DNA of 64,000 nt from Brachybacterium ginsengisoli (GCF_002407065.1 NZ_CP023564.1:868001-932000); one strand, 5' to 3'. Positions 24,969 to 33,757 are shown, counted from the first letter of the stretch. The notes: generated by a model not told the origin, from the letters alone. Numbers and translations: made by a program.

Positions 24969-25725
24969 CCTCGCCCTGCTCCTGACCGCCGGGGTGCTCG
25001 TCGCCTGCGGCGTCTACCTCGTGCTCGAGCGCACCCTGAGCCGCATCGTGCTCGGCTTCGTGCTGCTGGGCAACGGTGTGAACCTGCTGTTCATCATCGC
25101 CGCCGGGAAGCCCGGGCTGCCACCCTTCGAGGGCAGCGCGGACCCGGAGCAGATGACGGACCCGCTGCCCTTCGCGATGGTGCTCACCGCGATCGTGATC
25201 TCCCTGGGCATCACCGCCTTCGGCCTCGCGCTGGCCTACCGGGCCTGGCAGCTCTTCGGCCACGACGAGGTCCCCGACGACGTCGAGGACCGCCGGGTCC
25301 TGCGCCGGCGGCGCCGGCGGTCGGAGGAGGTCGACGACCTGCCCTGGTCGCAGGCCCTCACCGAGGAGTCGCGGCGCGGCGCGCTCGCGCACTCGCAGGG
25401 GATGTACCGGCCCGAGGACGAGGACCCGCTGGGCGCGGACCTCACCAGCGCCGAGGACGTCCCCCAGGACGCCACCGAGGCCGACGAGGGCTACGAGCCC
25501 CTCCCGTCGCGCGGATCGCGTCGGCGGGCGGCGAAGAGGGAGGCGCGCGGCGGCTCGCGGCGCGAGGTCCCGCCCGACGGCCACGAGGACGCCACGACCT
25601 CGCACCTGGACGGCCCGGATCCCGAGGCCGCTCCCCGGGCGGCCGGGGCACCGGGCACCGGGCCCGCGACCGAGATCGACCACGAGAGCGACCACGAGCG
25701 AGACGAAGGGCCGGGTGAGGAATGA
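24958..25725 (+). CDS. mrpC: Na+/H+ antiporter subunit MrpC with long charged tail
   Basis: NuoK-like subunit: three membrane helices in the first ~105 residues, including VYLVLERTLSRIVLGFVLLG and GITAFGLALAYRAW. The remaining 150 residues form a hydrophilic extension with an Arg run (VLRRRRRRSEEVDD), then acidic and Pro/Gly-rich sequence, so the protein is 255 aa against about 113 in typical MrpC. The tail is predicted to be disordered and cytosolic. Overlaps mrpA upstream and mrpD downstream by the ATGA arrangement. Confidence 0.92.
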   Translation: MPVSLALLLTAGVLVACGVYLVLERTLSRIVLGFVLLGNGVNLLFIIAAGKPGLPPFEGSADPEQMTDPLPFAMVLTAIVISLGITAFGLALAYRAWQLFGHDEVPDDVEDRRVLRRRRRRSEEVDDLPWSQALTEESRRGALAHSQGMYRPEDEDPLGADLTSAEDVPQDATEADEGYEPLPSRGSRRRAAKREARGGSRREVPPDGHEDATTSHLDGPDPEAAPRAAGAPGTGPATEIDHESDHERDEGPGEE

Positions 25726-27302
25726 GCATCGAACTCCTCCTCGCCCTGCCGGTCATGCTGCCGCTGGGCGGCGCCGCCATCACGCTGCTGCTGCGGCACT
25801 ACGCCCGTCTCCAGCTCTGGGTCGCGATCCTCACCCTGGCCGCCATCGTCTCGGTCGCGCTCACCCTCGGCTATCACGTCATCCAGCACGGCGTGCTGGT
25901 CCTCCAGATCGGCAACTGGACCCCGCAGCTGGGGATCGTGCTGGTCGCGGACCGTCTCACGGCGCTCATGCTGCTGGTCTCGAGCGTCGTCACCCTCGCG
26001 GTGCTGGTCTACTCGAGCGCGCAGACCGTCAGCGAGAACACCGAGCGCACCCCGGTGGCGATCTACCACCCCACCTATCTGGCCCTGGTGGCCGGGGTGT
26101 CGATGGCGTTCCTCGCCGGCGACCTGTTCAACCTCTACGTCGGCTTCGAGGTGCTGCTGGCGGCGAGCTACGTGCTGCTCACCCTGGGCGGCTCCGCCTC
26201 GCGGGTGCGCGCCGCCACGACCTATGTCATCGTCTCGCTGCTGAGCTCGGTGATCTTCCTGGCGGCGGTGGCCGCGGTGTACTCCGCCGTCGGCACCGTG
26301 AACCTGGCCGAGATGGCCGTGCGGCTGGACGGGCTGGAGCCCGGCACCCGGATGATCCTGGAGCTGATGCTGCTGGTGGCCTTCGCCATCAAGGCCGCGA
26401 TCTTCCCGCTGAGCGCATGGCTGCCGGACTCCTACCCGACGGCCCCGGCGCCCGTGACCGCGGTCTTCGCGGGCCTGCTCACCAAGGTCGGCATCTACGC
26501 GATCCTGCGCCTGGAGACCCTGCTGTTCCCCGCCTCGCAGATCTCGAACCTGCTCCTGGCGGCCGCGGCGCTGAGCCTGATCATCGGCATCTTCGGCGCC
26601 GTCGCGCAGACGGACCTCAAGCGCGTGCTGTCCTTCACCCTGGTCTCCCATATGGGGTACATGCTCTTCGGCATCGGGATGACCACGCAGATGGGCATGG
26701 CGGCGACGATCTACTACGTCGCCCACCACATCACCGTGCAGTCCACGCTGTTCCTCGGCGCCGGTCTGATCGAGCACCGCGGCGGCACCACGAACCTCAT
26801 CAAGCTCGGAGGGCTGCAGAAGCTCGCCCCGGTGATCGCGGTGCTGTTCTTCATCCCGGCCATGAACCTCGCCGGCATCCCGCCGTTCTCCGGATTCATC
26901 GGCAAGGTGGGGCTGATCGAGGCCGGCATCGCCTATGACAGCACCTCCGGCTGGATCCTCATCGCCATCAGCGTCCTCACCAGCCTGCTGACCCTGTACG
27001 CGATCGCGAAGATCTGGAACCGCGCCTTCTGGCAGGAGCCCAGCGAGGACATGATCGCCCGCGACGTGCCGCTGCCGCGGGTGATGGGCGGGGCGACCGC
27101 CGCGATGATCGTGTTCTCCCTGGCGCTCACCGTGTTCGCCGGCCCCCTGATGAACTACGCGGACGAGGCGGCCAGCTCCGTGCTCGAGCGCGTCCCGTAC
27201 GTCAGCGCAGTGCTCGGCGACGAGGCCGCGCAGCACCTCGAGTACCGGATCGACGACCAGGGCAATCGCCTGGACGGCGACGGACAGGAGGTCGAGCGAT
27301 GA
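25722..27302 (+). CDS. mrpD: Na+/H+ antiporter subunit MrpD
   Basis: NuoM/N-like antiporter subunit (526 aa, about 14 helices). Conserved Glu in the fifth helix region (LFNLYVGFEVLLAASYVLL), the lysine-bearing helix FAIKAAIFPLSAWLPDSYP and the TDLKRVLSFTLVSHMGYMLFG segment are all present; these residues carry protons in the family. Works with MrpA to exchange Na+ (or K+) for H+. Overlaps mrpC and mrpE by 4 nt each. Confidence 0.95.
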   Translation: MSIELLLALPVMLPLGGAAITLLLRHYARLQLWVAILTLAAIVSVALTLGYHVIQHGVLVLQIGNWTPQLGIVLVADRLTALMLLVSSVVTLAVLVYSSAQTVSENTERTPVAIYHPTYLALVAGVSMAFLAGDLFNLYVGFEVLLAASYVLLTLGGSASRVRAATTYVIVSLLSSVIFLAAVAAVYSAVGTVNLAEMAVRLDGLEPGTRMILELMLLVAFAIKAAIFPLSAWLPDSYPTAPAPVTAVFAGLLTKVGIYAILRLETLLFPASQISNLLLAAAALSLIIGIFGAVAQTDLKRVLSFTLVSHMGYMLFGIGMTTQMGMAATIYYVAHHITVQSTLFLGAGLIEHRGGTTNLIKLGGLQKLAPVIAVLFFIPAMNLAGIPPFSGFIGKVGLIEAGIAYDSTSGWILIAISVLTSLLTLYAIAKIWNRAFWQEPSEDMIARDVPLPRVMGGATAAMIVFSLALTVFAGPLMNYADEAASSVLERVPYVSAVLGDEAAQHLEYRIDDQGNRLDGDGQEVER

Positions 27303-27838
27303 TCAGTCGACGCCTCGGCGACCTGCGGCATTCCTGGATGTGGATGCTGATCTCGGTCGCGCTGTGGTGCCTGCTGTGGGGCGGGATCGACCTCAAGAAC
27401 GTGCTCGGCGGCCTCGTGGTGGCCCTCGGCGTGTTCGTCCTGTTCCCGATGCCGCCCACGGGCCGCGAGCTGACCCTGCGGCCCGTGCGCTTCACCCTGT
27501 TCGTGCTGCGCTTCCTCGCCGACTGCGTGGTCTCCGCCATCCAGGTGGGGTACTTCGCGCTGCGCCCGGGGCCCCAGCCGCCGAGCTCCGTGATCGCCGT
27601 GACCATGGCCTCCCGCTCGGACTTCTTCCTCACCTTCACCGGGGTGCTGTGCACCCTGATCCCGGGGTCCGTGGTGGTCGAGGCCCAGCGCGCGACCGGC
27701 ACGCTCTTCCTGCACACCTTCAACGCCGGCACCCCCGAGGCGGTGGAGCGGGCCCGGGCGGACGTCCTGGCGCAGGAGGCGCGGCTGCTGTGGGCCGTCG
27801 GGCGCCGCGAGGTCCTCGAGGAGGCGGGTCTGCGATGA
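27299..27838 (+). CDS. mrpE: Na+/H+ antiporter subunit MrpE
   Basis: A 179-aa protein with two or three N-terminal helices and a cytosolic C-terminal domain, with the family segment FLTFTGVLCTLIPGSVVVE followed by LFLHTFNAGTPE. MrpE helps assembly of the Mrp complex. Overlaps mrpD and mrpF by 4 nt. Confidence 0.92.
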   Translation: MISRRLGDLRHSWMWMLISVALWCLLWGGIDLKNVLGGLVVALGVFVLFPMPPTGRELTLRPVRFTLFVLRFLADCVVSAIQVGYFALRPGPQPPSSVIAVTMASRSDFFLTFTGVLCTLIPGSVVVEAQRATGTLFLHTFNAGTPEAVERARADVLAQEARLLWAVGRREVLEEAGLR

Positions 27839-28509
27839 GCACCTTCGAGATCGTCCTGATGGTCTTCGCCGCGATCCTCGCCGCCGCCTCGCTGGCCGTG
27901 GTGTACCGGATGATCGTGGGCCCCACGATCCTGGACCGGGCCCTGGCGAGCGACTCGCTGGTCACCCTGGTGGTGATGGGCATGGCGCTGTACGTCGCGC
28001 AGTCCGGTGCGACCTGGGCTGGCCCGGCGATGCTGGGCCTGACGGGCCTGGCGTTCATCGGTACCGTCACCTTCGCGCGCTTCGTGGCGCGCGAGGACCC
28101 CCGTCAGGGGACCCTCGGCAGCCATCCCGCCGAGCCGGTCACCGACACCTCGGGCCACGAGGCGATCCACCCCGATCCGGTCGCGGCTCCCGCAGCGGGG
28201 GACGAGTCCGACAACGCCTTCGGTCCGCTCCCGGAGGACGCGGGCCAGGACCCGGCGCTGGATCCCTCGCTGCATCCGGAGCTGGGCGCCGACGATCCGC
28301 CCGAGGACCCCGATCATCCCGGGGAGCCCCTGTCCGAGGAGAAGCGGGTCGCTCAGGCGCAGGCACGGGCCGAGGGAGCCGCCGGGAGCCGGGACGGGGC
28401 CGACGGGCTCGAGTCCGACGGCTTCGGCTCCGACGGGTTCGGATCCCGGGGCTTCGGGGACGAGGGCCGCTCCCGCTGGCCGGACGAGCCGACAGGAGGG
28501 ACACGATGA
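27835..28509 (+). CDS. mrpF: Na+/H+ antiporter subunit MrpF with long acidic tail
   Basis: Three helices in the first ~85 residues carry the family motif YRMIVGPTILDRALASDSL and GLTGLAFIGTVTFARFV. The other 140 residues are an acidic, Pro/Gly-rich extension ending with short repeats of the type SDGFGSDGFGSRGFG, making 224 aa against about 90 in ordinary MrpF. Overlaps mrpE and mrpG. Confidence 0.92.
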   Translation: MSTFEIVLMVFAAILAAASLAVVYRMIVGPTILDRALASDSLVTLVVMGMALYVAQSGATWAGPAMLGLTGLAFIGTVTFARFVAREDPRQGTLGSHPAEPVTDTSGHEAIHPDPVAAPAAGDESDNAFGPLPEDAGQDPALDPSLHPELGADDPPEDPDHPGEPLSEEKRVAQAQARAEGAAGSRDGADGLESDGFGSDGFGSRGFGDEGRSRWPDEPTGGTR

Positions 28510-29099
28510 CCGTCCTCGAGATCATCTCCGCCGTGCTGATCGGCGGCGGACTGCTGCTGGGCGTCGTCGCCGCCATCGGCCTGAACCGATTCGACGGCGT
28601 GCTGATGCGCATCCACGCCGCCTCCAAGCCGCAGGTGCTGGGCCTCATCCTGGTGTTCGCCGGGGCCTCGCTCGCGGCGCGCTCCTGGTCCCTGGCCGCC
28701 TTCCTGCTGGTGGTCCTGCTCGCGCAGATGCTCACCGTGCCGGCGGCCAGCGTGATGGTGGGCCGTGCCGCCTTCCGCCGCGGCTTCGTGCGCGGCGGCG
28801 ACTACGCGATCGACGAGCTCACCCCGCGCCTCGCGGACACCGATGACGACGATGACGACGAGGACGGGTTCGTCGACGAGAGCGGCGACGACCACGAGGG
28901 CATGGCCGACGGCGACCACGACCGGTTCCCGGAGAACGTGGTCACCCTGACCACGGAGCCGCTGACCGATCCGAACTGGGAGGAGCCGGAGGGCGGCGCC
29001 GCCGAGGTCGAGGACGAGGAAGTCATCGACATCGACCTGGACGACGAGACCGAGCTCGAGGCCGAGCAGGTCGCCGAGCGCGCCCCGCGCCGGGACTGA
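28506..29099 (+). CDS. mrpG: Na+/H+ antiporter subunit MrpG with acidic tail
   Basis: Three-helix subunit (helices within residues 5-90, containing LGVVAAIGLNRFDGVLMRIHAASKPQVLG). The last 95 residues are almost all Asp/Glu-rich (runs such as DTDDDDDDEDGF and VEDEEVIDIDLDDETELE), giving 197 aa against about 110-125 normally. Last gene of the operon; its stop lies inside a 25-bp tandem repeat. Confidence 0.9.
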   Translation: MTVLEIISAVLIGGGLLLGVVAAIGLNRFDGVLMRIHAASKPQVLGLILVFAGASLAARSWSLAAFLLVVLLAQMLTVPAASVMVGRAAFRRGFVRGGDYAIDELTPRLADTDDDDDDEDGFVDESGDDHEGMADGDHDRFPENVVTLTTEPLTDPNWEEPEGGAAEVEDEEVIDIDLDDETELEAEQVAERAPRRD

Positions 29100-29152
29100 G
29101 CCGGGCGCGCGGCGCCGGGACTGAGCCGGGCGCCCCGCGCCGGGAGTGGCCG
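29087..29152. repeat. 25-bp tandem repeat across the mrpG stop
   Basis: GCGCCGGGACTGAGCCGGGCGC at 29087 and again at 29112, with a degenerate third copy from 29137 (period 25). The TGA of mrpG lies in the first unit. Related GC-rich fragments continue to 29227; the 128-bp stretch 29100-29227 holds no gene. Confidence 0.8.
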
Positions 29153-29227
29153 GTCGTGCGACGCGCCGGGACCGGCCGGGCGCGCCCTGCGCTGTGATCG
29201 GCTGCGAGCGCCCCGCGCCGGGTCCGG

Positions 29228-30901
29228 TCAGAACAGACCGATCGCCTCGCCCTCGTCGGTGACGCCCATCCGCAGCGCCGCCGGCTCCTTGGGCAGGCCG
29301 GGCATGGTCATGATCGCGCCGGTCAGCGCCACCACGAAGCCGGCGCCGATCTTCGGCACCAGGTCCCGCACGTGCAGCACGTGCCCGGTCGGTGCCCCCA
29401 GCGCGGTGGGGTCGTCGGAGAAGGAGTACTGGGTCTTGGCGACGCACACCGGCAGGGTGTCCCAGCCGTTGCGCTTCAGCATCCGCAGCTGGGCCGGGGC
29501 GCGGTCCTCGAAGACCACGTCGTCGGCGCCGTAGATCTCGCGGGCCAGGGTGCGCAGCGTCTCCTCGACCCCGTCAGCGGGGTCGTAGAGGTGGTGGAAG
29601 TCCGGCTCGTCCTGCTCGATCGCGGCGAGGACCTGCTCGGCGACGGCCAGGCCGCCCTCACCGCCCTTGGCCCAGACCTCCGAGAGCGCGGCGCGGAACC
29701 CCTGCTCGCCAGCCCACGCGAGCACGGCCTCGAGCTCCGCCTCGGTGTCGGTGGGGAAGCGGTTCAGCGCGATGACGGGCTCGATCCCGAACTTGCGCAT
29801 GTTCTGGACGTGCCGGGCGAGGTTCGCGGTACCCGCGAGGGCCGCGTCGATGTTCTCCTCGGCCAGGTCGCCCTTGGCGACCCCACCGTGCATCTTCAGG
29901 GCCCGGACGGTCGCGACCACCACGCCGGCGTCGGGGGAGAGGCCGCCGAGGCGTGACTTGATGTCGAGGAACTTCTCGGCCCCGAGGTCGGATCCGAAGC
30001 CGGCCTCGGTGACGGTGATGTCCGCCAGGGACAGCGCGAGCCGCGTCGCCGCGAGGGAGTTGCAGCCGTGGGCGATGTTCGCGAAGGGGCCGCCGTGCAC
30101 GAGCGCCGGGGTCCCGCCGAGGGTCTGGACCAGGTTCGGCAGCAGGGCGTCCTTGAGCAGCAGGGTGATGGCGCCGCCCACGCCGAGATCGGCGACGCTC
30201 ACGGGCGTGCGGTCGTCGGTGAAGCCCACCACGATCCGGTCGATGCGGGCGGCGAGGTCCTCCAGATCCGAGGCCAGGCACAGCACCGCCATGATCTCCG
30301 AGGCGACCACGATGTCGAAGCCGTCCTCGCGGGGCACGCCCTGTGTGGGGCCGCCCAGCCCGATGGTGATCTGCCGCAGCGCCCGGTCGTTGACGTCCAC
30401 GACCCGCTTCCACTGGATCCGGCGGGGATCGATGTTCAGGGCGTTGCCCTGCTGGAGGTGGTTGTCGACGAGGGCGGCGAGGGTGTTGTTGGCGATCTGG
30501 ATGGCGTGGAAGTCACCGGTGAAGTGGAGGTTGATGTCCTCCATCGGCACCACCTGGGCGTGGCCTCCGCCGGTCGCGCCGCCCTTGATGCCCATGATCG
30601 GGCCGAGCGCCGGCTCGCGCAGGGCGACCATGGTGCGGTGACCCTGCAGGGAGAAGGCGTCGGCGAGACCCACGGTGGTGGTCGACTTCCCCTCGCCGGC
30701 CGGGGTCGGGGACATCGCCGAGACCAGCACGAGCCTCCCCGTCGTGCCCGTCGGCGTCATCCTGCGCACGTCGACCTTGGCCTTGTTCGTTCCGTAGGGC
30801 ACCAGCGCCTCGGCGGGGATGCCGGCCCGCTCGGCGATCTCGGTGATGGGCAGCAGCGTCGCCGCCTGGGCGATCTCGAGGTCCGGGTTCTCGGCAGACA
30901 T
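29228..30901 (-). CDS. fhs: Formate-tetrahydrofolate ligase
   Basis: ATP-dependent formation of 10-formyl-THF from formate, supplying one-carbon units for purines and fMet-tRNA. The 557-aa protein has the P-loop [14 protein letters not shown] near residue 60, [27 protein letters not shown]-like [13 protein letters not shown], and the C-terminal [11 protein letters not shown] segment typical of the family. Length is standard. Start ATG 30901 follows a GGAGG ribosome site; the longer frame reading further upstream is not supported. Stands alone in its transcription unit. Confidence 0.96.
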   Translation of the reverse strand: MSAENPDLEIAQAATLLPITEIAERAGIPAEALVPYGTNKAKVDVRRMTPTGTTGRLVLVSAMSPTPAGEGKSTTTVGLADAFSLQGHRTMVALREPALGPIMGIKGGATGGGHAQVVPMEDINLHFTGDFHAIQIANNTLAALVDNHLQQGNALNIDPRRIQWKRVVDVNDRALRQITIGLGGPTQGVPREDGFDIVVASEIMAVLCLASDLEDLAARIDRIVVGFTDDRTPVSVADLGVGGAITLLLKDALLPNLVQTLGGTPALVHGGPFANIAHGCNSLAATRLALSLADITVTEAGFGSDLGAEKFLDIKSRLGGLSPDAGVVVATVRALKMHGGVAKGDLAEENIDAALAGTANLARHVQNMRKFGIEPVIALNRFPTDTEAELEAVLAWAGEQGFRAALSEVWAKGGEGGLAVAEQVLAAIEQDEPDFHHLYDPADGVEETLRTLAREIYGADDVVFEDRAPAQLRMLKRNGWDTLPVCVAKTQYSFSDDPTALGAPTGHVLHVRDLVPKIGAGFVVALTGAIMTMPGLPKEPAALRMGVTDEGEAIGLF

Positions 30902-31022
30902 CTTCGTCCTCCAGGGTGTCGAGGGCTCGGGTGGCGGTCCGAGCGGGTCCGATCGCCAGCCTACGGGGGCGCGGACGCGCAGGAGGGGGCGAACCGGATC
31001 CGTCTCGGAACAGATGAGCACC

Positions 31023-31096
31023 GGTCGGGTACTGGCGCGGGGGCGAGGTCTATGCCGATATCGCCGTAGTCATCGCTCTGGGTCCCGTACCCGACC
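31023..31096. repeat. Palindromic intergenic repeat, copy 1 (~74 bp)
   Basis: Dyad centred on CGATATCG at 31056-31063. Outer arms GGTCGGGTAC (31023-31032) and GTACCCGACC (31087-31096) are perfect complements at exactly the same centre; GCGAGG...CATCGC lies between. About 24 of 37 position pairs are Watson-Crick. It resembles copy 2 at 33682-33757. The rest of 30902-31142 has no gene. Confidence 0.75.
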
Positions 31097-31142
31097 ACGC
31101 TCGTCGTCGGTGACCGGGGCCGAACCGCTCCGGTGCCGGGTC

Positions 31143-31778
31143 TCAGCGCCGCGCCAGACGCCGCCGCAGCACGTCCACGCCCTCCCCCTCCAGGTCATCC
31201 AGCGCGACGGAGCGGCCAGCCATCGCCATGACCAGCGACAGCATCGTGCCGCGCACCGGCGGACCGTCCCCGAGGCGGAGGTCGTCGTCGCTCGCCTCGA
31301 GCCGCACCCCGCGCACGAGGGTGTGGCTCTCGACGGCGAAGTCCTTGCGGGCGTAGAACTCGGCGACCGTCCGCGTCGCCTCGCGCGAGGGGGAGAGGGG
31401 AAGCCCCAGCGGGATGGCGATGTCCTGCCCGTGGACGAGCACCTCGCCGAGCGCTCCCTCGACCACGCCGAAGGGTGCCCGCCTCGCGGTCACCGCGCTC
31501 TCGAACCGGTCGAGGGTCTCGGCATCGTCCATCCCGCGGTGGCGCAGCAGCAGACGCTGGTTGTGCAGATCGGTGTCGAAGCGCGTGGCCAGCATGTTCG
31601 TGAGCCACGGCAGGGTCGGGGTGCACGCGGCGGCGGTCAGATGGGCGACGACGTCGCGGACGGACCAGGCATCGCACAGCGTGCTCGCACCCCAGCTCGT
31701 CGCCGGCAGGGTGCGCAGGACCTCGGCGAGGTGCAGGCGCTCGGCGTGGATCCGGTGCCACGGATCGGGGCTGGTCAT
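31143..31778 (-). CDS. DinB/maleylpyruvate isomerase-like (TIGR03083-type) protein
   Basis: A 211-aa protein of the actinobacterial DinB-like/MDMPI N-terminal family, usually small-thiol-dependent transferases with a metal-binding helical bundle. The signature is WGASTLCDAWSVRDVVAHL near residue 30 with the metal-ligand His in VVAHLTA, and a second ligand pair in LVHGQDIAIPLG (His-Gly-x-Asp). The C-terminal part is a small alpha/beta sterol-carrier-like region. Start ATG 31778 is supported by a leaderless -10. Function beyond the fold is unknown. Confidence 0.8.
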   Translation of the reverse strand: MTSPDPWHRIHAERLHLAEVLRTLPATSWGASTLCDAWSVRDVVAHLTAAACTPTLPWLTNMLATRFDTDLHNQRLLLRHRGMDDAETLDRFESAVTARRAPFGVVEGALGEVLVHGQDIAIPLGLPLSPSREATRTVAEFYARKDFAVESHTLVRGVRLEASDDDLRLGDGPPVRGTMLSLVMAMAGRSVALDDLEGEGVDVLRRRLARR

Positions 31779-31784
31779 GTGGCG

Positions 31785-31790
31785 ACACTA
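31785..31790 (-). promoter_or_regulatory. -10 box of leaderless DinB-like gene promoter
   Basis: Minus-strand TAGTGT, 6 nt (CGCCAC) before ATG 31778. Confidence 0.5.
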
Positions 31791-31857
31791 GGCAGGCCGC
31801 GGCCGACCGACAAGACCCGTCGGGCGGATTCCGCGGCCTCTGGGGCGGGAGCAGGGC

Positions 31858-33018
31858 TCAGCGCCCGTCGGTGTTCAGCCGGGCGGCCTGCCGCACCAGG
31901 TGATCGCGCTCGGCGAGCGAGGCCGCCTGCTCGGCCGCCTCGGCGTAGAGGCGCGCCGCCGATCGGCGGTCCCCGTCGGCCTCGTGCAGGTGCGCGGAGA
32001 CCGCCGTGTACCGGGGTACGGCGGGGTCGATCTGGGCGAGCGCGGCGAGGCCTGCCCGCGGGCCGTCGGCCTCGCCGACCGCGACGGCACGGTTGAGCTG
32101 CACCACGGGGCTCGCGGTGAGCGCGGCGAGCTCGTCGTACCACTGCACGATCTGGACCCAGTCGGTCTCCTCCGTGCTCGGGGCGTCAGCGTGCAGCGCG
32201 GCGATCGCCGCCTGGGCCTGGAACTCGCCCAGACGATCCCTGGCCAGCGCCGCCTGCAGGATCTCGACGCCTTCCTGGATCAGCGCGGTGTCCCACCGGG
32301 AGCGATCCTGCTGGGCGAGCGCGACGAGGGTGCCGTCGGCCGCGGTGCGGCTCGCGCGACGTGCGTGGTGCAGCAGCATCAGCGCGAGCAGCCCGCGGAC
32401 CTCGGGGTCGTCGATCAGGTGGGCGAGCTCGCGGGTGAGGCGGATGGCCTCCGCCGCCAGATCGATGTCCCCCGAGTAGCCCTCGTTGAAGATCAGGTAG
32501 AGCGTGCGCGCGACCGCCGCCGCGGAGCCCGGCTCGTCGAGGCGCCGGCCGGCGAGGGTGCGTTTGGCCCGACTGATGCGCTGGGCCATCGTCGCCTCCG
32601 GGACGAGATAGGCCTCGGCGATCTGACGGGTGGTGAGGCCCCCGACCGCCCGCAGGGTGAGCGCCACGGCCGCGGACGGCGTCAGCGAGGGATGCGCGCA
32701 CAGGAAGAACAGCTGCAGCGAGTCATCCTTCGACGCGGCGGGACCGGGCAGCGGCTCGGCCTCGAGCAGACCCTCGCGGCGGCGCCGGGCGGTCTCGGAC
32801 CGGGCCGCATCGAGGAACTTCCGCCAGGCGACGGTGATCAGCCAGCCCTTCGCATCCCTCGGCGGAGCATCCGGGAAGGTGCGGAGCGCTTCGATCAGGG
32901 CCTCCTGGACGGCGTCCTCCGCCGCGGCGAAGTCGGCCCCGCGGCGCACGAGGACCTGCAGGACGGCCGGGGCGGTCCGTCGCAGCAGGTCCTCGTCCAG
33001 CCCGCGCCGTGTGCTCAC
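31858..33018 (-). CDS. ECF42-type RNA polymerase sigma factor
   Basis: A 386-aa extracytoplasmic-function sigma factor. Region 2 is in the first ~75 residues (AAEDAVQEALIEALRTFPD, AKGWLITVAWRKFLDAARS), region 4 around 120-160 (GLTTRQIAEAYLVPEATMAQRISRAKRTL). Beyond it is a 200-residue helical C-terminal extension with the ARTLYLIFNEGYSG segment and TPR-like repeats, the mark of the ECF42 group. ECF42 sigmas lack an anti-sigma and are paired with DGPF-type proteins, exactly as here. The GTG start lies directly after the DGPF gene stop. Confidence 0.92.
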   Translation of the reverse strand: MSTRRGLDEDLLRRTAPAVLQVLVRRGADFAAAEDAVQEALIEALRTFPDAPPRDAKGWLITVAWRKFLDAARSETARRRREGLLEAEPLPGPAASKDDSLQLFFLCAHPSLTPSAAVALTLRAVGGLTTRQIAEAYLVPEATMAQRISRAKRTLAGRRLDEPGSAAAVARTLYLIFNEGYSGDIDLAAEAIRLTRELAHLIDDPEVRGLLALMLLHHARRASRTAADGTLVALAQQDRSRWDTALIQEGVEILQAALARDRLGEFQAQAAIAALHADAPSTEETDWVQIVQWYDELAALTASPVVQLNRAVAVGEADGPRAGLAALAQIDPAVPRYTAVSAHLHEADGDRRSAARLYAEAAEQAASLAERDHLVRQAARLNTDGR

Positions 33019-33465
33019 TCAGCGGCTCTCGCGCCTCTCGCGGCTCACGATCTCGCCGACCTCCGAGAGGGTGGGCGGCGGGACGAACAGCGGCCGCAGC
33101 TCGAGCCACTCACCCATCGGCTCACCGCCCGCGCCGGGCTCGGAGGACAGCTCGCCCGCCAGCTCGACAGCACGCTCGTAGGAGTCCACGTCGATGAGCA
33201 TCCAGCCGGCGATGAGGTCCTTGGTCTCCGCGAACGGCCCGTCGGTGACCGGCGGCTTCCCCTCGCCGTCGTAGCGCACCCAGGTGCCCTCGGGGCTGAG
33301 GGCCTGGCTGTCGACGAACTCGCCGCTCTCCTTGAGCCGGTCGGCGAAGTCGTCCATGAACTGCATGTGCGCCGCGATCTCGTCCTCGGTCCACTCGCTC
33401 ATGGGGGTGTCGTTGACGGTCTTCGGAGCGCCGCGGTAGTGCTTGAGCATCAGGTACTTGGCCAT
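33019..33465 (-). CDS. DGPF/YCII-related protein, ECF42 partner
   Basis: A 148-aa small alpha/beta-barrel protein of the YCII family with the eponymous DGPF in VTDGPFAETKDLIAGWMLID. In many actinobacteria this family is the main target and partner of ECF42 sigma factors. It comes first in the two-gene unit and is followed without gap by the sigma gene. Start ATG 33465 gives the usual MAKYLML N-terminus. Biochemical activity is not known. Confidence 0.88.
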   Translation of the reverse strand: MAKYLMLKHYRGAPKTVNDTPMSEWTEDEIAAHMQFMDDFADRLKESGEFVDSQALSPEGTWVRYDGEGKPPVTDGPFAETKDLIAGWMLIDVDSYERAVELAGELSSEPGAGGEPMGEWLELRPLFVPPPTLSEVGEIVSRERRESR

Positions 33466-33516
33466 GGGTCTCTCCCTCTGTGCGAGGCGACGCTCTGTGG
33501 TCGCCTTCATGTCCGG

Positions 33517-33543
33517 GACGGAGCAGGTTGCTGGATCTCGACA
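33517..33543 (-). promoter_or_regulatory. Predicted ECF42-dependent autoregulated promoter
   Basis: Minus-strand TGTCGA (33538-33543), a 17-nt spacer, then CGTC (33517-33520). This matches the type reported for ECF42 targets (TGTCGA in the -35, CGA/TC in the -10). It lies about 52 nt before the DGPF ATG. The -35 overlaps one arm of a 9-bp hairpin (33541-33562). Confidence 0.6.
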
Positions 33544-33562
33544 TCCACGACGACGTGGATGT
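33541..33562. other. Short perfect hairpin beside the ECF42 promoter
   Basis: ACATCCACG and CGTGGATGT are perfect complements with a 4-nt loop. It overlaps the -35 of the ECF42-type promoter. Another inverted repeat, CCATGGCC/GGCCATGG, lies at 33616-33639. The 466-bp gap 33466-33931 holds these, a palindromic repeat and a hexamer array, and no convincing gene. Confidence 0.65.
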
Positions 33563-33681
33563 GGAGAAGCATAATCAGCGGCTGTGCGGGGGAGGGGGAA
33601 CGTCGAGCTCCTGTCCCATGGCCGGGGTCCGGGCCATGGCTGGGGCCGTTGGCCTCGTCACCGCCGGGGAAGGGGGAGGAG

Positions 33682-33757
33682 TGGTCGTCTTCTGGCGCCA
33701 TGGCGAGGAGTACGGCGATATCGGCATAGTCCTCGCTCCTGCGCCAGCAGCCGACCA
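33682..33757. repeat. Palindromic intergenic repeat, copy 2 (~76 bp)
   Basis: Same design as copy 1: centre CGATATCG (33716-33723), inner arms GCGAGGA/TCCTCGC, middle arms CTGGCGC/GCGCCAG (33692-33698 with 33741-33747), outer arms TGGTCG/CGACCA. It aligns with copy 1 over most of its length (shared GGTCG, CTGGCGC, GCGAGG, CGATATCG, TAGTC, TCGCTC, CCGACCA). Followed after 2 nt by the hexamer array. Confidence 0.75.
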
